NCBI GenBank assembly: GCA_034440635.1
Contig: JAOTON010000897.1
Span: 4,918,437 to 4,982,436 of the forward strand
DNA length: 64,000 nucleotides
Direction: 5' to 3'
Source: Lepas anatifera
Taxonomy: Eukaryota; Arthropoda; Thecostraca; Lepadidae
Shown here: positions 56,345-64,000 of the stretch, piece by piece
Layout: each line of letters opens with the position of its first letter
Position numbering within the stretch: position 1 is the first letter of the stretch
Translations under genes and position numbers: made by a program
Notes under the pieces: model-generated
Told to the model about the DNA's origin: nothing
What the model saw: only the letters and a program-made list of their open reading frames with translations
Database searches by the model: none

Positions 56345-57290
56345 AGACACTTGTTAGTTCTGGCAGGCTGCTCTCATGAAGGCACTTGCCAGTTCTGGCA
56401 GGCTGCTCTCATGAACACACTTGCCAGTTCTGGCAGGCTGCTCTCATGAACACACTTGCCAGTTCTGGCAGGCTGCTCTTATGAAGGCACTTGCCAGTTC
56501 TGGCAGGCTGCTCTTATGAACACACTTGCCAGTTCTGGCAGGCTGCTCTCATGAACACACTTGCCAGTTCTGGCAGGCTGCTCTTATGAACACAATTGCC
56601 AGTTTTGGAGGCTGCTCTCATGAACACACTTGCCAGTTCTGGCAGGCTGCTCTTATGAAGGCACTTGCCAGTTCTGGCAGGCTGCTCTCATGAACACACT
56701 TGCCAGTTCTGGCAGGCTGCTCTCATGAACACAGTTGCCAGTTCTGGCAGGCTGCTCTCATGAACACACTTGTTAGTTCTGGCAGGCTGCTGTCATGAAC
56801 ACACTTGTTAGTTCTGGCAGGCTGCTCTCATGAACACACTTGCCAGTTCTGGCAGGCTGCTCTCATGAACACAGTTGCCAGTTCTGGCAGGCTGCTCTCA
56901 TGAACACACTTGTTAGTTCTGGCAGGCTGCTCTCATGAACACCTTGTTAGTTCTGGCAGGCTGCTCTCTGAACACACTTGTTAGTTCTGGCAGGCTGCTC
57001 TCTGAACACACTTGTTAGTTCTGGCAGGCTGCTCTCTGAAACTTGTTAGTTCTGGCAGGCTGCTCTGAACACAGTTGAGTTCTGGCAGGCTGCTCTCATG
57101 AACACACTTGTTAGTTCTGGCAGGCTGCCTCATGAACACACTTGTTAGTTCTGGCAGGCTGCTCATGAACACATTGCCAGTTCTGGCAGGCTGCTCTCAT
57201 GAACACACTTGTTAGTTCTGGCAGGCTGCTCTCATGAACACACTTGTTAGTTCTGGCAGGCTGCTCTCATGAACACACCTGTCAGTTCGA
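56345..57290 (+). repeat. 35-bp minisatellite, about 27 copies
   Basis: The unit is TGCCAGTTCTGGCAGGCTGC followed by TCTCATGAACACACT. TGCCAGTTCTGGCA is a nearly perfect palindrome; later copies change it to TGTTAGTTCTGGCA. Small deletions accumulate between 56940 and 57180. The 12-base CTGGCAGGCTG phrase is shared with the 53-bp satellite unit. Confidence 0.95.
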
Positions 57291-58907
57291 CACGATCAGA
57301 GAGCCTATCAAATCTGTGAAATTACTTCAAACATATTGAAATATTATTAGTAGTAAAAGAATATTATTAGTAAAAAAATATTGACATTTCCTCCCATTAT
57401 ATTCCCATTCGTACCCTAGAAACCCTGGGGAACGTTACTTTAGTATGTCCTTCGCCTCACCGCAGTTTTGTTGAATTTGTATTAAAACTATATTTTTGTA
57501 TTACTCTCTTGGCAAAATTCCGGTTGTTTATGGGGGAATGGAGGGATTGGTCTCCTTTACTTTGAGAAATATTGACCCATTTATGCTCCTGCGCTAAGTG
57601 TTTCTTTCGAGAACACCTCAGAGTGGTTTCTGATTTTGAAGTGTAGTTGGTCACCTGCCCTTTGGATGGGACATCGGATCTTCAGAATGGACCACTTTGT
57701 CGGAATTCCAAAGCAGGACTGTCTATGGACAACATAAGTTTCAATCTGGGAACCACACTTTGTTTCCACATTCAATCACTCAAAACAAAACAAAAAACAT
57801 CGCCTATTTTCTTACAACCCCGGGTTGGTATAAGCATTGCGTGTAATTCGAGGCTGTGTGCTCGCGACTTGTAATGTTGCGGCAGCGATGCCATTGCTAA
57901 CATTCATAACGTGACATTCGTGGCCAGATGGAAATGAAATCATTTTTGGTTCGAATGAGGACCTTAAGCTCCTTTATTTTGCACTTTGAATTGTGCGGAA
58001 ATTTAATGCTGAGGGCTTTGTGTGAAATGAGACATGCCAATAGTGTTTTCTCGATACGCGCTATAAACTGATTATCAATTCAAAGCCCATGATAAAAGTG
58101 GGACACTCCCTTTAAATATTTTCTTAGGGGGACGCTTCGGTCAGGTGAAAGATATAACACGTGACGTAGGAATCTGTCGCTCAATTCGCCCTGAGCACAA
58201 TCTTGAGAGTCTGCATTGCTAGATTCAGGGGGAGGGGAGGAAACAATTTCTCCTAGATCCCAAACTCTTCGGTTTTTCTCAAAGATTCTATACTTTTCTC
58301 ACGTAAGTTGTACCCTCTCCCAAAGCTGCCTCAAACCGTTACAGTATAGTCCGGGCCTGCGAGTGAGCTTTCGTTTCTTGACTCATTTCAGCTGCTTTGG
58401 ATGCGGGTGCCCGGGCTACTTGGAGGCCAATTAAGAGGACAGCACCTTCAACCGCAGTGTCTCCGTGTCATAGACCACCACGCAAGTGTCCGTGTCATAG
58501 ACCACCACGCAAGTGTCCGTGATTTTAAGAGAAGCGCTCTCAACCTCTCCCGTACATTCGCTTGCACGCTTATATCTGCTGTAGTTAGGGCCTTATTAAT
58601 GCTGTCAAATGGTTGAAGATAATCGCTTCACGCTGGACATTGAAAGCTGATGCCAGGACTAAGTAAAACTAATGATGTGAATAAACAACGAGGTCAGTCA
58701 GATTAAAAAGTAACGCATATTGAACAGCACATACGTATACCAGTCCGGGTCTTGAGTGCTTTCCCAACCCTAGAACATCGTCGCAAAACACATGTAAAGG
58801 ATTGGACACGGCGAAAAATAGCGTAGCTCTACGGATCACTAAAGCATGGCACTCTGTATTGTGCTGGCCTTGGTCCCAGTGCACTCGTGCACCTCCAAGC
58901 TACGCAC
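57291..58907. other. No recognisable gene; one possible TTAA MITE end
   Basis: GTGGGACACTCCCTTTAA near 58099-58116 resembles the right terminus of the TTAA MITE family, but no left partner is visible. A 27-bp phrase containing GTCATAGACCACCACGCAAG is tandemly duplicated at about 58467-58520. No gene is supported. Confidence 0.35.
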
Positions 58908-59246
58908 CTCCACTCGCCACTGGTTGTCCCGCGATCACCGGCGCTCATTTCCACTCGCCACTGGTTGTCCCGCGATCACCGGCGCTCATTTCCACTCGCC
59001 ACTGGTTGTCCCACGATCACCGGCGCTCATTTCCACTCGCCACTGGTTGTCCCGCGATCACCGGCGCTCATTTCCACTCGCCACTGGTTGTTCCGCGATC
59101 ACCGGCGCTCATTTCCACTCGCCACTGGTTGTCCCACGATCACCGGCGCTCATTTCCACTCGCCACTGGTTGTCCCGCGATCACCGGCGCTCATTTCCAC
59201 TCGCCACTGGTTGTCCCACGATCACCGGCGCTCATTTCCACTCGCC
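58908..59246 (+). repeat. 41-bp minisatellite, left block, about 8 copies
   Basis: The unit is TTGTCCCACGATCACCGGCG, CTCATTTCCACTCGCCACTG, G (41 bp). CCGCG/CCACG variants alternate. Because 41 is not a multiple of three the frames cycle, and three plus-strand frames are open together. Confidence 0.95.
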
Positions 59247-59252
59247 TTTGCT

Positions 59253-59386
59253 CAGTGGGAACTTTTCCACTCCTAGCCTGAATTTAATCGAAAGTTGAAA
59301 ATTTGATTTCTGGACGCTCCGACGCTCTGGATGTTCTATTCTGTCGTTAGGAGTGAATTCAGGCTAAAAGTGGAAAATTTACCACT
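59253..59386. mobile_element. 134-bp palindromic spacer, possible MITE
   Basis: CAGTGGGAACTTTTCCACT at the left and its inverse TGGAAAATTTACCACTG at the right form imperfect inverted arms of about 33 bp, including AGCCTGAATT, around a 65-bp loop. The piece separates two blocks of the 41-bp array, consistent with a small insertion. A clear target duplication is not visible, so it could also be array-derived inverted sequence. Confidence 0.45.
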
Positions 59387-59387
59387 G

Positions 59388-59870
59388 TGCACTGGTTGTC
59401 CCACGATCACCGGCGCTCATTTCCACTCGCCACTGGTTGTCCCACGATCACCGGCGCTCATTTCCACTCGCCACTGGTTGTCCCATGATCACCGGCGCTC
59501 ATTTCCACTCGCCACTGGTTGTCCCACGATCACCGGCGCTCATTTCCACTCGCCACTGGTTGTCCCACGATCACCGGCGCTCATTTCCACTCGCCACTGG
59601 TTGTCCCATGATAACCGGCGCTCATTTCCACTCGCCACTGGTTGTCCCACGATCACCGGCGCTCATTTCCACTCGCCACTGGTTGTCCCGCGATCACCGG
59701 CGCTCATTTCCACTCGCCACTGGTTGTCCCGCGATCACCGGCGCTCATTTCCACTCGCCACTGGTTGTCCCGCGATCACCGGCGCTTATTTCCACTCGCC
59801 TCTGGTTGTCCCTCGATCACCGGCGCTCATTTCCACTCGCCACTGGTTGTCCCACGATCACCGGTGCTCA
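59388..59870 (+). repeat. 41-bp minisatellite, right block, about 12 copies
   Basis: Continuation of the 58908-59246 array with the same unit. The final copy reads GGTGCTCACTATCC, marking the edge. Confidence 0.95.
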
Positions 59871-61185
59871 CTATCCTCACCGGTCTGAACCCTTCTCTGC
59901 ATCAGCCGGTTCATCCTAACGTACGAAAATCGACCAGCGAGGCGGGCCACAATCTGATCCGAGTTCTTTGTTCATCGATACAGCTCGATCTTCTACCAGC
60001 CCAAATCGATGGCAGCGCGATGACGAGCGGATTCAGGGGCCCATTCCGGCCAGACACCCGCAACTGGCCAAGTTTACTCACTTTTATACAACATTGGCTT
60101 TTTTTCTCCTCAAAATGCTTTGGTTTTCACCCCTCCCCCAACGTTTGATACAGACCCGCCTCTGCACAATGTCCCATGTCACGTCAAACGTTGGTGGTCT
60201 TGCTTTGTTGGCCCGGGGCCGAAAGCCCTGTGTTGAGGCCGCTGCTGAGGATGTCGCGCTGTTCTCGCTGTTCGGCGATCACCAGCGAGACCAGGTCTAC
60301 CGCCGACTTGACCTTGCGTGCTGCGGTCAGCTGGCTGGTGATGGGCACCATCAGGGAGTTCTGGCGGCGCCGGTCAGGCGACCTTTGGCAGGCCAGGAAA
60401 TGCCCTATCACAGCATCGTCCTCCGGAGAGTTGATCCGCGAACTCTGCCGAGCAAACAAATCACTGAGCAGCTGAATGGCATCGGCTGTTCTGTCAGTGT
60501 TTTAACGGTCTGCTTGCCCCGTAGTTTACGGTTCGCCTGTATTGTTGAGCAAAATTTCAATGAAATACTCTAAAAGAGGTTATGACACTGGTTTTCAGAT
60601 ATGAACAATTTGTTTTTTCCATTGGTATTAATTGTCGAAACAGCTATTGACGTAGTCATCATCGGCGATGATTTTTTCGCAGTTTGCGATAACCTTGGTT
60701 AATTAGTTAGTTAGTAATCTGGGCTCACGGGTGCACCAACCGTCACGTCAGTACCGTCCCGTGCATTACCAGCAGAACGGATGGTCAACACTGGATGTCT
60801 GTAACATGGCAAAGATAACGGTCAACCCAGGTATAAGGGGACTTAGGGTGCGGGATTTTCCCTTGTACGGAGCGTTCATCAAGAGTCATACATGACCGTA
60901 AAATTGGTGGCCCTGAGAAAGTCGAGGAGGGGACCAGTGGAGACACATCAGCGTCCCTGACAGTCAGTTCTCGTAAATTTGCGATAATTGACTGTGATTG
61001 TTGAAGTTCCGCTATCGAAATCACCGAGTCCACCGATAACGAAAACGATGTTTCAGCGGATTTTGACAGTATTTCAGGCTGAATCTCGAGGGCTCCCAAG
61101 ATTAACGGAGGGCCAACCTGAGACCAGCGCTCTGTGGATCAAATGAAACTAACTCTCGGTACCCCAGATTAACTCTCGGGGCCAC
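59871..61185. other. Mostly unrecognised sequence
   Basis: Apart from the exon-like frame at 60184-60490 (minus), nothing is identifiable. The open frame at 60785-61099 (minus) has no recognisable domain. Confidence 0.35.
60184..60490 (-). CDS. Possible terminal exon of an unidentified gene, minus strand
   Basis: On the minus strand an acceptor-like AAAACACTGACAG precedes a frame open for about 100 codons. It begins TADAIQLLSDLFARQSSRIN, continues SPEDDAVIGHFLACQRSPD and ends at a stop near 60184. The charged helical composition (AARKVKSAVDLVSLVIAEQR) looks protein-like, but an overlapping plus-strand frame is also open, which weakens the case. I do not recognise a family. It could equally be a remnant of a transposon-encoded or duplicated gene. 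Confidence 0.25.
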
Positions 61186-61660
61186 ATGAAAGTAAATATT
61201 GGCTTCTGAGAAAGACGCCCGTGAGACTATGGGGCCCTCTGAGACAGACACTCGTGGGCCTCTGAGACCGAATCTTGGGGGTCTTCTGAGACCGACTCTC
61301 GGGGTCCCCTTGACCGACTCTTGGGGATCTCTGAGACTGACTCTCAGGGGGCTCCTGAAATAGACTTTCGCGGGGCCCTGAGACCCACTCTGTGGCGGCC
61401 CCTGGGACTGGCTTGGGGCCCCCTGGGATTGAATCTCGTGGACCCCTGAGGCCGACTTTTGGGGCCACCTGAGACCAACTCTCAGGGGCCCCTGAAGTTT
61501 TCTTTCGGGGGAGGGGGCCTTGAGACAAACTCTCGGGGTGGGGGCCCTGAGGTCGGCTCGGGACCCCTAAGAGCGAATCTTCGGGGCCCCTGAGACTGAA
61601 TCTGGGGGCCCGTGATCAGAGAATCCTTTGCAGTGGTTCAGATTGACCCGGGGGGCCGCG
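61186..61660. repeat. Degenerate G-rich short tandem repeat
   Basis: Roughly 30-bp units of the type GGGGCCCCTGAGACCGACTC with TCGGGG, strongly diverged and of varying length, about 15 units. It occupies the position where a LINE endonuclease would be expected upstream of the reverse transcriptase. Confidence 0.75.
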
Positions 61661-61748
61661 GATTGCTAGGACCCCTTGGCTACGCCACTGCATCCACACA
61701 TTCGGTGGCCCACCGATATCAGCATTTTGAGGCCCTTGAAATAATTCC

Positions 61749-63937
61749 TTGCGGCCCCCCCTTAGACTTGTAACCCGCACACCACCGCAACAAACCCGCT
61801 CTTACAGGCGTGCCATCCATAGGATTGATTTCGACTCTTTCAATCAACAGCTATACAGCGCCGATTGGTCGTGCGTCCGCGACTCGCAGTCCCCCTCTGA
61901 TAAGTGGCATGCTTTTCGGCATGTTTTTATCCATCAACTTAACAACGTTGCACCACTTCAGCATGTTAATCCCCACCAGCGGAGAGTTTCATCTGTTTCT
62001 GTTGAAACACAGGACTTGCTACGGGGCCGCCGTACTGCACTGAATGCTGGAGATCGCGGGGAATATGCTCGTGTCAACCGACTGTGCCGGGCCGCCATCC
62101 GCCGCGACTGTGTGTCATTGTATGTACATACGCCGGTGAAATTAGGCAGCGGAGGCCGGGTGGACTGTGGCGCGTGCTGCAGCCGGTGATAGGCCGCAAA
62201 CAGCAGCAGTGTACTGTACCGAATATCTCGCCCGATGCATTGAACGATTATTATGCAACAATAGGACAAAACACTGCGGACAGTGTGCCAGCTCCCTCAG
62301 CGGTCGTACCCACTTTACTGCCACGTGTTTTGACATGCTCCTTCAAAGTTCGCCCTATCGACCTAGACACTCTCTGTATAAATCTCGCTACTATGCAGGC
62401 TTCGAAATCTACCGGAGTAGACGGAATCAGTGTTCACTTCCTTCAAAAGTTCTTTTTTGGTTTAGGCTTTCCACTTTTGGATGTCATCAACTCCAGTTTA
62501 ACTTCTGCGTCTGTGCCTGCTTCGTGGAAACATGCCCTAGTTACACCCATACCCAAGGGTAGGACGACTGCTGGACCAGCGGATACAAGACCCATCTCTA
62601 TATTACCGTCCATTACTAAATTAGTAGAACGTATTGTTCAGAAACAATTGACAGAATATCTTGAAAATCACAGGCTTCTTTCTGATGCACAACATGGATA
62701 CCGGAAACAGCATTCGACTGAAACGGCTTTAAGTGTTATTACTGACACGGCACTTCGGGCTATGGACAGTGGTAAAATTTTGATTCTTGTCTTGCTGGAT
62801 TTTTTCTAGATGTTTTGATGTGGTGCCACACTCAAAACTTCTTCAAAAACTTGCACTCTACGGCATTGACACCCGCTGGTTCAGCAGTTACCTCGCAGGC
62901 CACACGCAGCAGGTGCAGATGCAGGCAGTTGATAGCTCAACGCGGCGTGGCTGCTTTGGAGGAGACAGTGCCCTCTCCAAAACTCGGCATATTCCTAAGG
63001 GAATTTTCCAGGGAGGGGCCTTAAGTTGTACCTTGTTTTCTTTGTATGCCAATGATCTGAGCCTGTACGTGGGTGATGATATCACGATAGTGCAATACTG
63101 CGATGACACTCAGATCATGGTTACCGGCAAGAAGAGAGATTTACCAGGTTTGGTCATTCGACTAGAAACTGCATTGAAGTCTACCAATGGTATTGCTTAA
63201 ACAAAATGAAACTGAACGCGCAAAAGACTCAGATGATTGTTCTCGGTACTGGGGCAATGCTGCGCGACCTTCCCCTGTTAGTTTGAACTTTTGTGGTGCC
63301 GTTGTGCAAGAAACGCGTTCGGTGAAAAATCTAGGGGTATTAATCGATAGGCAACTAAATTATGAGTCGCATATTGATTTAGTGGCGCGAAAATGCACTG
63401 GGATTCTTGTGGCACTAAGTCACACAAGACATGCTATGCCGCGCTCGGCACTGAAATGCATAGTGCAGGCCCTGGTATTGTCTGACGAACTACTGTGCCT
63501 CTGTGTACGGGTCTTGTGGTGCCACTCAGCTGCACCGTGTGCAAAAGATTGTAAATTTCTGTGCGCGTGTAGTGACTGGTCGGAGACGCCGCGAACATGT
63601 CTCTGATGTTTTACCTGAATTAGGATGGTACACAGCCCAGCAACTCGTCGAATACCAAACTACATGTGCTGTGCGACGAATACTTCTGACTGGCTCACCG
63701 CCTCAGGTACTGGCGACCATAGACCCGCCAGCCTCTAATTTACATAATCACGACACGCGCCGAGCGGGTCTTTTCACTCTTCCACAGACTCGAACAGAGA
63801 GTGGTCGCCGTAGACTCAACTATTGTGGCGTTCAATTTCTCAATCCCACCTGTCTGAAAGTTAATGACCCACTTTTTTGCAAAGCACTTAAGCAAATGAT
63901 TTTAGCGAGAACCGACATCACTCGAATTTTACACTAA
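61749..63937 (+). pseudogene. 5'-truncated, frameshifted LINE reverse transcriptase
   Basis: Remnant of a non-LTR retrotransposon polyprotein of the broad CR1/RTE/Jockey-like group. The endonuclease-RT linker (RIDFDSFNQQLYSADWSCVR) starts near 61800. Reverse transcriptase motifs follow: KSTGVDGISVHFLQKF (about 62405), VPASWKHALVTPIPKG, RPISILPSITKLVERI, then HGYRKQHSTETALSVI near 62700. LVLLDF ends in a stop caused by one extra T at 62803-62812, and SRCFDVVPHSKLLQKL resumes. FQGGALSCTLFSLYANDLSL and the catalytic YCDDTQIM (about 63095-63118) come next, then KMKLNAQKTQMIVLG, NLGVLIDRQLNYESHI and the C-terminal GRRRREHVSDVLPELGW and FLNPTCLKVNDP. At least five frameshifts make it inactive. The N-terminal endonuclease is absent. 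The stop at 63935 is a plausible natural end. Confidence 0.9.
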
Positions 63938-64000
63938 ACTGTTAGGAACAACCAGCAACTAGTCAGCCGTTTTCAATATCTAGTCATGGGTGATATGTTT
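63938..64000. other. Possible LINE 3' UTR
   Basis: Short sequence downstream of the LINE stop codon, cut by the window edge. No tail is visible. Confidence 0.3.

Noticed and set aside
47249..57290. Regular repeats suggestive of a CRISPR array
   Set aside because: The units are contiguous, with no unique spacers. Units vary in sequence, and the context is a eukaryotic genome with transposons.
58380..58434. Zinc-knuckle-like CFGCGCPGY after TTTCAG
   Set aside because: The spacing does not match CX2CX4HX4C, the frame stops at once, and there is no retrotransposon context.
58802..60148. Overlapping open frames of 130-185 codons
   Set aside because: All lie on the 41-bp minisatellite, three frames at once, and read the same peptides. 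No coding evidence.

Overview
The window is eukaryotic nuclear DNA from an invertebrate animal, probably an arthropod, although no species can be fixed from sequence alone. The evidence is the intron-style splice signals around two short protein-like exons, tRNA-derived SINEs, non-LTR retrotransposon (LINE) debris, a hAT/ZMYM-type transposase relic, TTAA-flanked DNA transposons and an exceptional load of minisatellites. There are no bacterial-style operons and no intact gene. Most long open frames are by-products of tandem repeats.

Layout. 1-3.0 kb: G-rich dispersed repeat, a 33-bp minisatellite running into a broken hAT/ZMYM1-like transposase, a CpG-dense block, one probable host exon (2692-2789) and a SINE. 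3-6.6 kb: little recognisable. 6.6-8.3 kb: a dispersed element carrying GGCGCC-type short tandem repeats. 8.6-9.5 kb: a SINE and the G-rich repeat. 10.6-12.3 kb: two tail-to-tail LINE relics with reverse transcriptase and RNase H remnants. 12.6-13.45 kb: a TTAA-flanked MITE and another SINE. 15.4-18.6 kb: a 61-bp satellite. 19.9-24.1 kb: three TTAA-flanked elements, two of them packed with AGGTCA half-sites, plus a 27-bp minisatellite. 24.2-25.5 kb: a CpG-dense block, a second probable host exon on the minus strand and a 39-bp minisatellite.

25.6-46.1 kb is a mosaic built from one composite repeat. Its modules are a 50-bp satellite, a LINE 3' end, an AT-rich leader, a conserved GC-rich core and a right module. 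In two copies the right module continues into palindromes (TGCGCATGCGCA) placed every 136 bp. One copy has been split by a TTAA element and by a 5'-truncated LINE, both with visible target duplications.

47.2-54.0 kb is a 53-bp satellite broken by a near-perfect 0.6-kb-arm foldback element, which itself holds a TTAA element exactly at its centre of symmetry. 54-64 kb has further arrays of 60, 35 and 41 bp, a degenerate GGGGCC-rich repeat and a frameshifted, 5'-truncated LINE reverse transcriptase reaching almost to the end.

Nothing here looks like a working pathway. The interest lies in transposon architecture and satellite birth: nested insertions whose order can be read, satellites that seem to come from transposon ends, and regularly phased palindromes.
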